This document shows positions 1 to 7,980 of a stretch of 21,366 nt of DNA, in pieces. The notes under the pieces were generated by a model. That model did no database searches. It was not told the origin of the DNA and worked only from the letters and a program-made list of their open reading frames with translations. This DNA is from a virus. Where the stretch lies: IMG/VR virus record IMGVR_UViG_3300021961_000741, positions 1-21,366 of that record. One strand, written 5' to 3'. The translations under genes and the position numbers were made by a program. Numbering within the stretch: the stretch's first letter is position 1; the number at the start of each line of letters is the position of its first letter.

Positions 1-263
1 TGATCCGTCACCACGTACAAGTTCTTCGGCTTGAAGGACTTGATTAGCTTGACCGTTTCGGTGAAGTTGGTGACCGTGTCCCAGGCTTTGAAGTCGAGTA
101 GAAAACGATCGTCGTTGATCCCGGCGCCACGAAGTAAACTGACGACGTGATCTGGGCTGCCTTCTGAGCTGACGATCACTTCTGCAGAGGTGTGTTCCTC
201 TGCTAGTTCGATTACTTTGTAAAGCCGGGCGGCGTTACCACCCAGCTCGAGGATGATGTCCAT
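1..263 (-). CDS. DUF218/YdcF-like protein, 3' part cut by window edge
   Basis: The first 87 codons are in the window, starting with MDIILELGGN. A short beta strand runs into an LGGN turn. After it come VIVSSEG, a GAGINDDRFLLD segment, WDTVTNFTETV and, at the cut edge, NLYVVTD. This order matches the DUF218 (YdcF/SanA/ElyC) fold: a Gly-rich loop, an SxG motif, then the Thr/Asn motif and a (V)VTD/S strand that normally leads into an HM-R motif, which would lie outside the window. Bacterial members are linked to envelope processes, but their chemistry is poorly defined. The gene lies 19 bp after the S74 fibre gene on the same strand and has no clear Shine-Dalgarno sequence, so it is probably co-transcribed with the fibre. 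The role in the phage is unknown. The family call is by motif only. Confidence 0.65.
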   Translation of the reverse strand, partial: MDIILELGGNAARLYKVIELAEEHTSAEVIVSSEGSPDHVVSLLRGAGINDDRFLLDFKAWDTVTNFTETVKLIKSFKPKNLYVVTD

Positions 264-282
264 AGGTGGTTAGAGAGTAGGA

Positions 283-2325
283 CTAAGCGCCCTTGAGAGC
301 TGCTACTTCAGCTTCCAAAGTTTCGATGCGCCCAATGGCTTCCTGCAGCGCAGCCGTCAGCAGGGGCACCAGCTTGGACTGGTCGATGCCCTGGTAGACG
401 GGGCTGCCCGCATTGTCCACTTCATCTTTTGTCCCACTGATGGCTTCTGGAACAATGTCTTGAACCTCATGGGCAATGAAACCGTCAACGGTCTTGTTGG
501 GGTTTGCAAGAAAATTAAATCGGTGAACTTGAAGTTGCTTGATGCGATCAATAGCGCCTATCAACGGCACTACATTTTCTTTAATTCGATAATCAGAAGA
601 AGTGTTGTAATTGACGCTGCCATTGTTGATAATGATAGCCCCAGAGCCGCTTCCATTGTACCTGAAATTAAAGTAAGTCTGTGTATTTACGTTCCAGTAA
701 GAATTGGCTCCTGTTGTTGACCACCAAAAGCCATTCCCTTCCATAAACCTAAATCCAGTGGAGCTAACAGAACCGCTGGGACCACTGACCGATCCAATAT
801 CCACATTGCCAGTGGAGCTAATCCTCATCCGCTCCGTCGGGCTGCTCGCACCATCGGCGGTAGTGGAGAACTCTATGCGCCCTGGGTAATCACTACTTCC
901 ACCGGCTGCATCACTGCGAACAGTGATAAAGGCATAATCACCGCCCGCATTATCAGAAAAGACAAGCTGACCTATTTCGGAGCCAGAGGAAATGGCACTC
1001 GCTGCTTCTCCACGTTGAATACTTATTTTGCCACCTGATGTGCTGCCAAATGTGCTTGGACCAACTTGGAGTTTGGCGTACTGACCACTGCCAGAGCCAA
1101 CGCTTGTAGACGTGCCAACTAACAGACGTCCCGAGCTATCAATTTGTGCTCTTTGAGTGGAATCAGTGCTGAAAACCAGTGGATAAGCACCTTGAGAATA
1201 TATGTGTGAAGCATAAGCGCCGCCGCCTAAAACTCCACCGCTGCTGTTGTCTCTTCCAACAATTAAGGCGCCTGCCGTATTTGAAAACTGTGAGTAGCAG
1301 CCGTTAGTGCCAGTAGATGCGCTGGCTTTTAAAATTGGCTGCCCAGTAGTTGCAACAATTTCTAAGGGTGCAGTAGGACTCGTAGTGCCAATCCCTACGC
1401 GTCCTGAGGAGTCAAGAGTTAAAGGAAGCTTATCGTCTGTATTATTATAGACTCGTATTGCGCCCGCGGCACCGGACCCTGTGCCAGAGCAGTAAATTAA
1501 CCAGTCTTTTCCAGCCGCTGATGTGTTTTGTAGTCTTAAATACGGGTCCGCAGCGCTTGATGTAAGTCTAGGGAAGTTTCCAGTTCCTGCTGCTACATCT
1601 AATATCACTCCAGGGCTACTAGTCCCCAGACCTAAGCGACCTGAGCTGTCGATATTTAATTTGCCATCAGCAGTGAGAGATGGATTGCCACTTGACTTGT
1701 AAGCAATAACGTAATTTCCTGAGCTTAGGTCTAAGCCGTGACCCCAATTGTTACCAGAAGCGTTTTCAAACATCATGACGGCATCACCTGTTCCGCCACT
1801 GGTAATCAAAGCACGAGTATCACCAGGACTAGTGATATGTAAGACCTGGTCAGGACTACTAGTCCCCACACCTACACGCTGGTTCGAATCAACCGTCAGC
1901 GCAGCCGTACCACCGCTAGTAATAGCAATCGAATCAGCAGACGGATGATAAATACCAGTATTTAAATCTGACTCGAACGTAATAGAAGGAGTGCCGACAG
2001 TACCGTCGGGGAAGTTGGCTCCGACATTCAAATAATCAGCGCCAGCAAGAACTAAACCAAAGAAGTCCTCACCAGTACCTGGAGCCGAGCTGAAAATGAT
2101 ATTGCCGCCACTAATACGGAAACCATCCGTACCTGTGTCATCAGGTTGCTGAATGACACCACCGACCGAAATCAAACAAGAGTTCGTGACGGGGAAAGGA
2201 ACAGGGGCTACGCCACCAACCTGCAGAGCGAATGATGTAGTAGTTCCATTGAATGATCCACTAATATCATCGATATTCAGATAGTTCTGCTGAGCAGTCG
2301 TTGGTGTTAAACCAAGGTAACCCAT
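283..2325 (-). CDS. Tail fibre with C-terminal S74 intramolecular chaperone domain
   Basis: 680 aa. Residues 1-100 form an N-terminal fibre domain (LNIDDISGSFNG, then LISVGGVIQQP) of a type I know from cyanophage fibres; it probably docks to the virion. Residues 114-150 are a short beta module also found in the gene at 4137-4541. Residues 145-570 are a shaft with recurring DSSGRVGIGTTSP-like turns (RVGVGTSSP, RLGLGTSSP, RVGIGTTSP, RLLVGTST), typical of trimeric beta-helical fibres. Residues 577-680 are a peptidase S74/endosialidase chaperone: SDYRIKEN, GFIAHEVQ, VPEAI, then a coiled coil (LQEAIGRIETLEAEVAALK). Ser577 and Lys582 are spaced like the known Ser-Lys cleavage dyad, so autocleavage before Ser577 is expected, leaving a shaft of about 576 aa. 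Host receptor binding is inferred from fibre architecture. Confidence 0.9.
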   Translation of the reverse strand: MGYLGLTPTTAQQNYLNIDDISGSFNGTTTSFALQVGGVAPVPFPVTNSCLISVGGVIQQPDDTGTDGFRISGGNIIFSSAPGTGEDFFGLVLAGADYLNVGANFPDGTVGTPSITFESDLNTGIYHPSADSIAITSGGTAALTVDSNQRVGVGTSSPDQVLHITSPGDTRALITSGGTGDAVMMFENASGNNWGHGLDLSSGNYVIAYKSSGNPSLTADGKLNIDSSGRLGLGTSSPGVILDVAAGTGNFPRLTSSAADPYLRLQNTSAAGKDWLIYCSGTGSGAAGAIRVYNNTDDKLPLTLDSSGRVGIGTTSPTAPLEIVATTGQPILKASASTGTNGCYSQFSNTAGALIVGRDNSSGGVLGGGAYASHIYSQGAYPLVFSTDSTQRAQIDSSGRLLVGTSTSVGSGSGQYAKLQVGPSTFGSTSGGKISIQRGEAASAISSGSEIGQLVFSDNAGGDYAFITVRSDAAGGSSDYPGRIEFSTTADGASSPTERMRISSTGNVDIGSVSGPSGSVSSTGFRFMEGNGFWWSTTGANSYWNVNTQTYFNFRYNGSGSGAIIINNGSVNYNTSSDYRIKENVVPLIGAIDRIKQLQVHRFNFLANPNKTVDGFIAHEVQDIVPEAISGTKDEVDNAGSPVYQGIDQSKLVPLLTAALQEAIGRIETLEAEVAALKGA

Positions 2326-2348
2326 AATCTTTTATCTTCTGATATTTT

Positions 2349-2735
2349 CTATTCTACTGTTGTTGTATTGGGGCCAGCAGTAGAAGGTTCAACGGGCCAG
2401 ACAACAGATTCAGGACCGGTCGCAGCGTACGTTTGGGGCAGATCACGCAGGACTTGGCGGTATGCAGCCCAGGCAGCCTGATCGACTGAGGCGCCGGGGA
2501 TCATGGTCCAGTCGGAGTCGCGGATGAGCTGGTCGCGCTTTTCACGGATCGTGTCCCAGGTGACGGCGTTGTCAGCAGGGATCGGTTCGTTGCCTTCTGC
2601 TAGCCAAGCGAGGTACTCCTGGTAGTCAGTGTTGGCGGGGTCGAAGGGGATCCCTGCGCCGTCAGAAACACGCTTAATAGCTTGTATTGGCAAACCTGTA
2701 ATTTCGTGATTAGCGTAAAACTGGTACATAGTCAT
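2349..2735 (-). CDS. Tail fibre assembly chaperone-like protein
   Basis: 128 aa. The N-terminal half holds an acidic segment about a predicted meal of residues ([17 protein letters not shown]). Residues about 63-105 carry [14 protein letters not shown], then [12 protein letters not shown], the signature of the Phage_tail_APC group (tail assembly chaperone proteins, such as those next to fibre genes in many phages). The last 25 residues are Pro/Thr-rich and probably disordered. The start codon overlaps the stop of the jelly-roll fibre gene by ATGA, so the two are translationally coupled, and the S74 fibre follows 23 bp later. A second ATG two codons downstream could be used instead. The likely role is folding or attaching a neighbouring fibre; it may also be a virion part. 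Confidence 0.75.
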   Translation of the reverse strand: MTMYQFYANHEITGLPIQAIKRVSDGAGIPFDPANTDYQEYLAWLAEGNEPIPADNAVTWDTIREKRDQLIRDSDWTMIPGASVDQAAWAAYRQVLRDLPQTYAATGPESVVWPVEPSTAGPNTTTVE

Positions 2736-3778
2736 AGCTCCGCAGTTGCCGTGTAATTTTCAATATAATATGCTGTTGCGCCAGAAGTTGAACTCGCCTG
2801 AAATACCGCCATTCCCGTTGTACTGGTTTGTCTGTTTATGGCTCCTGTGTTAATAGTCCCAAGTACTGTTGGCGCCACTCTCATTGTCGTTGGAAAATAC
2901 ATTGCTACAGCTGCACTGCTGTTCGGAGGACTACTTACATAAGGACTTATAAAATACGCCTTATCGCTTAAACTTCCTTCGTTATACACAAAGTAATACC
3001 TCTGACACCTCGTTAGCTCATCGCCGTAGCTCCGGTGTTCAAACGGTGTGGCGACGGATCCGACTTCTAGTTGGACGCCGGTAACGTCAAAGGTGGCACC
3101 GTTAGTGTTTGCCCAGGTAGAAGTCATATCTGGAACACGGCTGCCAGCGGAATACGCTTGCCACGCATCTACACTGACACCTGAATCACTAAGATCTGTA
3201 CCAAAGAAGGGGACAATCACCACCTGCAAACCCTCCCCATTGTCATTGTCGATTGTTATATTACTATTTCCAGGAATGGTTTTAGTGATTTTCGTCCAAG
3301 TGTTGGCACTCAACGCAAATGAATAGACGTAATTTTGGAGAGTCCCATCTGCGCTAATTAACTGTCCATAGAAAGTTTGAGCAACGCTAGATCGCACCCA
3401 GAAACTAATAGTTACATGGCTAGCATTAGAAGCATACTGCCAGCCACTTGTTGCAATATTTTGACCCTCCATTTTTTGGATCATTTGGCAATAAGTTCCT
3501 GCCGCTGTGGAAGGCGTACTAATTGCCATACGATAAAACTTTCTAAAACCTTCATCGTAGGGATCGCCGCTTGACAAGGTTTGTTGACTTTGGGTTCCAG
3601 CCAAGCCACCACCAAAATTGAAGAAAAAACCGTCTAAAGTTCGGCGGTCACTGCTAGTGCTACTCGTCCCCCGTTGAGCCACCTGCATCGCACCGTTGAT
3701 GATCAGGTTCTTATTGGGGCCAACAACATTAAAAACGTTATCAGCTAAACGTCCGGCTTCAATATCAGTAAGTGCCAT
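2732..3778 (-). CDS. Tail fibre/receptor-binding protein with jelly-roll domain
   Basis: 348 aa. After a short leader come [16 protein letters not shown] (about residues 24-39), a beta-rich domain with TISFWVRSS (about 123-131), and [20 protein letters not shown] followed by [10 protein letters not shown] (about 233-263). This series of motifs marks a carbohydrate-binding-module-like jelly roll common in marine phage and cyanophage fibres; the region after CQRYY is the variable tip. Sugar binding at the host surface is inferred from that family. A strong Shine-Dalgarno sequence (AGGAGGT at 3786-3792) lies 7 nt before the ATG. The gene sits between two other fibre-type genes and overlaps the chaperone-like gene by 4 bp. 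Confidence 0.85.
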   Translation of the reverse strand: MALTDIEAGRLADNVFNVVGPNKNLIINGAMQVAQRGTSSTSSDRRTLDGFFFNFGGGLAGTQSQQTLSSGDPYDEGFRKFYRMAISTPSTAAGTYCQMIQKMEGQNIATSGWQYASNASHVTISFWVRSSVAQTFYGQLISADGTLQNYVYSFALSANTWTKITKTIPGNSNITIDNDNGEGLQVVIVPFFGTDLSDSGVSVDAWQAYSAGSRVPDMTSTWANTNGATFDVTGVQLEVGSVATPFEHRSYGDELTRCQRYYFVYNEGSLSDKAYFISPYVSSPPNSSAAVAMYFPTTMRVAPTVLGTINTGAINRQTSTTGMAVFQASSTSGATAYYIENYTATAEL

Positions 3779-3793
3779 TTCGAGTACCTCCTA

Positions 3794-4135
3794 TCAAGTC
3801 TGCTCGAGGTAGCTGACTGCAATATCTAACGCGCTGGCTGTATCCGCTCGCGCTCTAAGAATGTCACTGGATTCCATGATGATCTTCGAGCCGCTAATCA
3901 GCTCAAGCGAACCGCCTGCAGGAATCGGGGCATTACGGATCAGGAAAACATCATCACCAGTATTTACATCCAACTGAACATCAACGTTGGCGCTCGTCCC
4001 TGTTTTGTTAGAGACCAGAATGCTAAGCAGAATCACCGTGGCAGATGCTCCGGCTGTAGTAATAACCGCAGCTGCATCTGTGATCGCGTTCGTCGTCAGG
4101 TCAGCGTTGGTGTCTACCTTGAATGTGTTTGCCAT
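3794..4135 (-). CDS. Small beta-rich virion/tail-associated protein
   Basis: 113 aa. The protein reads as an all-beta domain: ATVILLSILVSNKTG, then VDVQLDV, then IPAGGSLELI and KIIMESSDILRARAD, ending in a VSYLEQT strand. I recognise this pattern (strand, NAPIPAGGSLELI, SSDIL) from small conserved structural proteins of cyanophages, but no function is established that I can name. The Gly-rich turn and lack of a signal peptide or membrane segment fit a soluble virion part. It lies 1 nt after the stop of the Mtd-N-like gene and 15 nt before the jelly-roll fibre gene, inside the adsorption cassette, so a fibre adaptor or baseplate-cap role is a reasonable guess. Confidence 0.65.
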   Translation of the reverse strand: MANTFKVDTNADLTTNAITDAAAVITTAGASATVILLSILVSNKTGTSANVDVQLDVNTGDDVFLIRNAPIPAGGSLELISGSKIIMESSDILRARADTASALDIAVSYLEQT

Positions 4136-4136
4136 A

Positions 4137-4541
4137 TCAACCTAGAGCAATAATAAGTGCAAGGTTTTCAGTTGAGGTAACCGCTCCATCGACTGTGAGG
4201 TCTCCGGTGATTGTAACGTTCCCTGGGATGGTAACTGAACCAGATGTATCTATTGTAAGTCTAGCAACACCACCAGTAACCAAGGCAATCTGACCGACAC
4301 TCGGACTAATGATGCCAGTATTAGTGCTGTTAGCGAACTTCAGAGCACAACTCGAGAGGGATCCAGGGGCGAGAGATGAGTTGCTTCCATCCTCCCGAAG
4401 AAGTGGAAAACCGCCTGCAGTCGTAGCGTCGTGGACGACACACGTCTGTTTTACGGTGTCGACGGTAACTTCACCCGCTGCCCCGGTAAAACCCTGCGTT
4501 TCTACTGTAGATCCGCGCCGGAATTGTACTTGAGTTGCCAT
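4137..4541 (-). CDS. Short tail fibre with Mtd-N-like N-terminus
   Basis: 134 aa. Residues 1-50 (MATQVQFRRGSTVETQ, GAAGEVTVDTVKQT, VVHDATTAGGFPLLRE) match the small N-terminal beta-prism domain of major tropism determinant-type fibres (Mtd_N, also called hyaluronate lyase N-terminal-like). Residues 66-103 repeat the NTGI..PS...IA..TGG beta module seen in the S74 fibre gene. Residues 105-118 (VTIPGNVTITGDLTVDG) are beta-helix-like. The last residues, NLALIIALG, resemble the end of the neighbouring 542-aa fibre. A Shine-Dalgarno AGGA overlaps the previous stop. It is likely a trimeric accessory fibre or adaptor; no receptor domain is visible. Confidence 0.72.
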   Translation of the reverse strand: MATQVQFRRGSTVETQGFTGAAGEVTVDTVKQTCVVHDATTAGGFPLLREDGSNSSLAPGSLSSCALKFANSTNTGIISPSVGQIALVTGGVARLTIDTSGSVTIPGNVTITGDLTVDGAVTSTENLALIIALG

Positions 4542-4545
4542 AATC

Positions 4546-6174
4546 TTATCCTAATGCAATTGCAAGTGCAGTAGTAAAATCTTGAGTTGCAATTGTACCG
4601 TTTTCATCCGGCACGGTTAACGTTCGAGTCGTGCTGGTGGTAATCCCAGAACACTCAAACGCTAACTGCTTCGTTGCATCTCCATTGTCCTGAACTCGGA
4701 AGTTTGCATCAGAGAAGGTTGAAGGCAGCGCCGAGGTGTCGAGAAGGACATTACCTGCAAGATCGGGGAATGTAATCGTCCGGTTTGCAGTCAGTGTCGC
4801 TGTGGTCATCGTGACAGCGAAGTCACTCGTACCACCTCCACGGCCCTGAATAATAAAGCCGTCCTGAGTTGCAGCTTGACGGAAAGTTTGCCCGGTCGTG
4901 TTTGTAAATGTGTTGGCGCCCGTGAATGCGTTAGCAGTTCCAAGCAACGCAAATGTGCCGTTAGCATCCGGGAACGTATAAGTTCTCGTGGTGCTCGTAG
5001 TAATCGATGCGCTGCTGAAACGTGCGATCTTCGTGGCATCCGTAGCATCACGAATCGCGATACCAGAAACACCGCCGTTGGTGACAACTGCAGCAGAGGT
5101 TATAGATGTCAGACCAGCAATGGTTGTTGCAGTGCCGCCTAGAGCGATACCAGTAGAACCAACCGTGATCGAGCTGTTCGCCAGCTGTGCGTTCGGGATA
5201 GCGCTCGTTCCGAACTCACCCGTAGAATTGTTGTAGGTAAGGCCTGAACCAGTTGCAACGCTGAGTGACTCAAGCAGAGCGACAGTACCGCTCAAATTCG
5301 GCAGGTTGATTGCCCGATCAGCATCGGGATTGATGACTGAAAGCGTTGTCTCGTGTGCATCAGCACCGCTTCCCTCAAAGGTGATCCCGCTGGAGTTGAG
5401 AAGGATGCTGTTTGCGGCATCAGTTGCACCGATCGTGACCGCTGTACTAATGACAGAAGTCAGTCCATCCAGAGTCGTGGAACTGGCGCCAAGAGCAATA
5501 CTTGTTGTACCAACTGTGATCGTGCTGTTCGCCAGGTTCGCGTTGGCGATCGACGAACCAGTAGAAAGAAGAGTACCGCTGTTGTCAGGTAAGTTCAGCG
5601 CCCGATCTGCTGTCGGATCAACAACATTGAGGGTTGTCTCAAAGTCGTTTGCTGTTGAACCTTCGAAGACAATACCAGTTGAATTGAGCAGGATGCTGTT
5701 AGCAGCATCAGCTGTACCAATTAGAACCGAAGTGCTACCAATAAGGTTGGTTGATGTAACCGAAGTTAAACCACCAAGCGTCGTCGAAGATGCACCAAGG
5801 GCAATTGCCGTTGTGCCGATGGTGATGTCATCGTTCGCTAATTGCGAGTTAGGGATCGCACTGGTTCCGAACTCACCACTTGTGCTGTTATAAGTTAATC
5901 CGGAACCTGTGGCGACACTAAGGTGGGCACGGACCTCACCGGCAGAAGGACCAGTGTAAGTAATGACGCCACTTGTACTGTTGTAGCTAAGAGAACCGTC
6001 GCCACCAGAATCCGTAACAGAAATCGCACCACGCGCCCTCGCATTCGTGAAGTACTCATTAGTACCTTCTGTAAGGTCTGAAGTCGAATTGCCTGCAAAA
6101 TCGAGCTTATCAGTAGGAGTATTGACCTCCTCAAATAAGCCACTAACCAGACAAATAGCCTTCCTAGTTGCCAT
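4546..6174 (-). CDS. Repeat-rich long tail fibre-like protein
   Basis: 542 aa, Ser/Thr/Gly/Ala-rich, with no membrane segments. The head (residues 34-50, LTEGTNEYFTNARARG) is a common cyanophage fibre motif. The rest is built of diverged internal repeats: SVATGSGLTYN plus EFGTSAIPN at 86-110 and 305-328; LAN.xIT(V/I)G.T.IALG at 112-126, 214-228 and 331-345; DAANSILLNS with DRA(L/I)NLP at 156-197 and 252-292; and five (F/L/V)P(D/N)..G turns near 195, 291, 401, 469 and 521. Beta-helix or beta-roll folding is inferred. It ends in ALAIALG, like the next gene. It lies 4 nt before the Mtd-N-like gene. A 77-bp gap without a clear promoter separates it from the paralogue pair upstream. Confidence 0.8.
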   Translation of the reverse strand: MATRKAICLVSGLFEEVNTPTDKLDFAGNSTSDLTEGTNEYFTNARARGAISVTDSGGDGSLSYNSTSGVITYTGPSAGEVRAHLSVATGSGLTYNSTSGEFGTSAIPNSQLANDDITIGTTAIALGASSTTLGGLTSVTSTNLIGSTSVLIGTADAANSILLNSTGIVFEGSTANDFETTLNVVDPTADRALNLPDNSGTLLSTGSSIANANLANSTITVGTTSIALGASSTTLDGLTSVISTAVTIGATDAANSILLNSSGITFEGSGADAHETTLSVINPDADRAINLPNLSGTVALLESLSVATGSGLTYNNSTGEFGTSAIPNAQLANSSITVGSTGIALGGTATTIAGLTSITSAAVVTNGGVSGIAIRDATDATKIARFSSASITTSTTRTYTFPDANGTFALLGTANAFTGANTFTNTTGQTFRQAATQDGFIIQGRGGGTSDFAVTMTTATLTANRTITFPDLAGNVLLDTSALPSTFSDANFRVQDNGDATKQLAFECSGITTSTTRTLTVPDENGTIATQDFTTALAIALG

Positions 6175-6251
6175 CTTGCATACCTACATGGCTCACTTAG
6201 AGCACTAAGAATGAACCGTTTGTTATACCCATCCTACCAAGACTACCGTTT

Positions 6252-6716
6252 TTAACGGAGTAGGATAGGTGGTTCGATCTGGATGATGAATTCCGAGGTA
6301 GATGCTGCTTCACCAACGCGTGTCAGGAATCGACCTGCTGTAGAAGGTGGTGTTGTAGTAATGTTTCCAGCGCCAGAATCAGATAAATAAAAGATATCTC
6401 CAGCGTCTAATCCTGAGTCAGCAAGAACACCGACGATCAGAACGCGAACTTCTTCACCGGCTGACTTAGTTGTCTGGGCAAAACCAACGACCGTTGCTTT
6501 ATCAAGAGTGTCGTTAGCAATCGCTCGTCCAACCTTTCCATCACTAGCCCTGGAGAAGAGCGCGTCTCCTTGTGTCACATCTTCGAACCCTTCCGCTACG
6601 AAACCAGCGACGGAGTAAACCGTACGGCCAGCCATCGTATCTTTGAGGTCAATCAGAACCTGTGTGAGACCTACAGAATTAGGCGCATACGGTTCGTAAT
6701 TACTAATACCAGCCAT
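6252..6716 (-). CDS. Virion protein, shorter copy of a tandem paralogue pair
   Basis: 154 aa. One N-terminal docking-type motif (NYEPYAPNSVGLTQVLIDLK, residues about 6-25) is followed by a beta-rich domain: FEDVTQGDALF, VVGFAQT, VLIVGVLAD, AGDIFYLSDSGAGNITTTPP, STAGRFLTRVGEA and a final strand FIIQIEPPILL. The whole domain is alignable to the gene just upstream. The Gly-Asp-Ile-Phe-Tyr-Leu and TTTPPSTAG motifs are ones I recognise from marine phage tail or decoration proteins, with no firm role. Its start shares one base with the upstream stop (TGATG), so the pair is translationally coupled. A small palindrome (CCGTTTTTAACGG) spans its stop codon. Confidence 0.7.
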   Translation of the reverse strand: MAGISNYEPYAPNSVGLTQVLIDLKDTMAGRTVYSVAGFVAEGFEDVTQGDALFSRASDGKVGRAIANDTLDKATVVGFAQTTKSAGEEVRVLIVGVLADSGLDAGDIFYLSDSGAGNITTTPPSTAGRFLTRVGEAASTSEFIIQIEPPILLR

Positions 6717-7243
6717 CAGCGCAACCTAATTGGTGGTTCGAGTTGGATACTGAATTCTGTAGACGTTGCACCTTCGCCAACCCTGGTCACAAAATGACCT
6801 GCGGTGGAAGGAGGCGTCGTTGTGATAGCCCCAGCAGTTGCACTGAGGTAGAAAATATCACCTGCATCGATGCCAGTCAGACCATCAAGGAGGCCCGCAA
6901 CAAGAACCTTGACTTGGTTAGTAGCTGTCGCATCAGCATTGGCAAAACCGACGACCAAAGCCTCATCTGCGGTGCCATCTGCCTGGGCCAAACCACATTG
7001 ACCGTCACTGGTACGCATAAACAATGCCTGGCCTTTGTTCACATCTTCAAAGACCGTCGCATCAAAACCAACCCGAGAGGGCGCAAAGGTCGGGAAACCT
7101 TCTTTCAGGTCGATAATCGCGTCAACCAGACCGCGATAGTTCGGTTCGTACGGCTGACGGGTCATTGTGAACCCGTTGCCACGCATCAGGTCAACGAGAA
7201 CAGAAATAGCGCCTTCTATATTCGGTTCGTAACCAGTGGCCAT
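6716..7243 (-). CDS. Virion protein, longer copy of a tandem paralogue pair
   Basis: 175 aa. It has the same beta-rich domain as the following gene (FEDVNKGQALF, VVGFANA, GIDAGDIFYLSATAGAITTT, PPSTAGHFVTRVGEG, IQLEPPIRLR). Its N-terminus carries two copies of the YEPN..G.....(I/V)DL motif, one at residues 4-20 (GYEPNIEGAISVLVDLM) and one at about 31-48 (PYEPNYRGLVDAIIDLK); the shorter paralogue has only one. Extra motif copies could raise avidity for a virion partner. It is the first gene of the adsorption cassette left of the divergent gap and is read away from the plus-strand gene. The role as a tail or decoration subunit is inferred from family and position. Confidence 0.7.
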   Translation of the reverse strand: MATGYEPNIEGAISVLVDLMRGNGFTMTRQPYEPNYRGLVDAIIDLKEGFPTFAPSRVGFDATVFEDVNKGQALFMRTSDGQCGLAQADGTADEALVVGFANADATATNQVKVLVAGLLDGLTGIDAGDIFYLSATAGAITTTPPSTAGHFVTRVGEGATSTEFSIQLEPPIRLR

Positions 7244-7312
7244 ATGCTCGCACCTAATACTCTTATTTTAAATTGTCAACTACTTTAGAATAAATAAAAC
7301 GGTAAACATATA
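7244..7312. promoter_or_regulatory. AT-rich divergent intergenic region, possible bidirectional promoter
   Basis: This 69-bp gap is the only divergent gene junction in the window. On the minus strand a perfect TTGACA lies at 7274-7279, but the -10 options at the right distance are poor. On the plus strand AATAAATAA at 7289-7297 resembles the NATAAATAN late promoter of T4-like cyanophages and lies 15 nt before the plus-strand start codon. Neither is conclusive. Because both genes must start somewhere in or before this gap, some promoter activity here is plausible. Confidence 0.35.
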
Positions 7313-7561
7313 GTGACGCCCGAGACTTTAATGGCGATAATTAGCGCAGGATTTGCTGCTTTTGCTGGCTTAGCCAAAGCCTTGGGCCGTTTCAACGAAA
7401 AGCTAGATCGGAGGCTCGGTGTGATCGAGAAGAGCGTTGACGAGCTCGAAGATACCCTGCTCAGGGACTACGTTTTAAAGCAAGATTTCACACGCGAGGT
7501 TCAATCAATTCACCATAAACTAGACCGTATCTGGGAATTTATGGTGAACCAGAACCGTTAA
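7313..7561 (+). CDS. Small membrane-helix and coiled-coil protein, only plus-strand gene
   Basis: 82 aa with a GTG start. Residues 8-24 (AIISAGFAAFAGLAKAL) form one hydrophobic helix without charges. Residues 28-60 are a charged heptad-rich helix (FNEKLDRRLGVIEKSVDELEDTLL), followed by RDYVLKQDF and a second helix to LDRIWEFMV. One membrane segment plus a coiled coil fits a holin-like, spanin-like or membrane-anchored tail protein. I have seen similar short MTPE-starting proteins in cyanophages, with no proven role. An ATG at codon 7 (7331) is an alternative start with a weak GAGA upstream. The gene runs against all neighbours and its stop overlaps the stop of the next minus-strand gene by 4 bp, so the two are convergent. 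Confidence 0.75.
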   Translation: MTPETLMAIISAGFAAFAGLAKALGRFNEKLDRRLGVIEKSVDELEDTLLRDYVLKQDFTREVQSIHHKLDRIWEFMVNQNR

Positions 7562-7980
7562 ATCGCTACCCAAGCAGAAGTTGTTCCGTTAAACATAAAT
7601 AGACCTGGAGAAGATTTGTCATAGTGCAGCTGACCATCAATCGGGTTCGATGGGAAGCCAGAGGCCGACGTAGAAGCAACAGCCCTCACTGGTTCGAAAG
7701 ATGTACCGTCATAAATCTTGAAAATATTTGTACTGCTTTGGTCTAACCAGCTTTCGCCTTTACTGAAGCTCGTATAGCCAGTCGGAACGGCGTTAGGACC
7801 CGTGGAACCGACGTGAATCGGACCTACTTTGATCAGATCAGGCGTCGTCTGGCTATCGGCAAAATAAATACCTGGCTCGGTGGCGTTCAGGTTGACGGCA
7901 AACTCACCAGCACCCAGACGGTTCGGAAATACGCGGTCATAAAGAAGACTGGAGCGTAAACGTAATATCTGGGTTGTCAT
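7558..7980 (-). CDS. Fibre/adaptor-type virion protein
   Basis: 140 aa. Residues 4-50 (LRLRSSLLYDRVFPNRLGAG, EFAVNLNATEPGIYFADS, LIKVGPIHVG) form the N-terminal beta domain found at the start of many phage fibres: a GE(F/L)AVN strand, a PG(I/L)YFAD turn, and KVGP.HVG. Residues 72-82 (SKGESWLDQSS) and the C-terminus (GQLHYDKSSPGLFMFNG) each read like a beta-hairpin bearing a WLD or FMFNG motif that is usual in short tail proteins of marine phages. There is no tip domain, so an adaptor or short spike is likely. Its ATG shares a base with the stop of the 765-aa gene (TAATG), implying translational coupling with it. Confidence 0.7.
   Translation of the reverse strand: MTTQILRLRSSLLYDRVFPNRLGAGEFAVNLNATEPGIYFADSQTTPDLIKVGPIHVGSTGPNAVPTGYTSFSKGESWLDQSSTNIFKIYDGTSFEPVRAVASTSASGFPSNPIDGQLHYDKSSPGLFMFNGTTSAWVAI

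Noticed and set aside
1854-1866. Palindrome GGACTACTAGTCC, with a similar GGCTACTAGTCC near 1615
   Set aside because: Both lie in the coding repeat that makes the TSSP turns of the S74 fibre, so protein repetition explains them.
4576-6174. Internal repeats as a CRISPR or DNA repeat array
   Set aside because: The repeats are diverged at the DNA level, keep the reading frame and match protein motifs of a beta-structured fibre.
6246-6258. Small palindrome CCGTTTTTAACGG as a terminator
   Set aside because: It spans the stop codon of the 154-aa gene, the stem is only 5 bp and no T-run follows on the minus strand.
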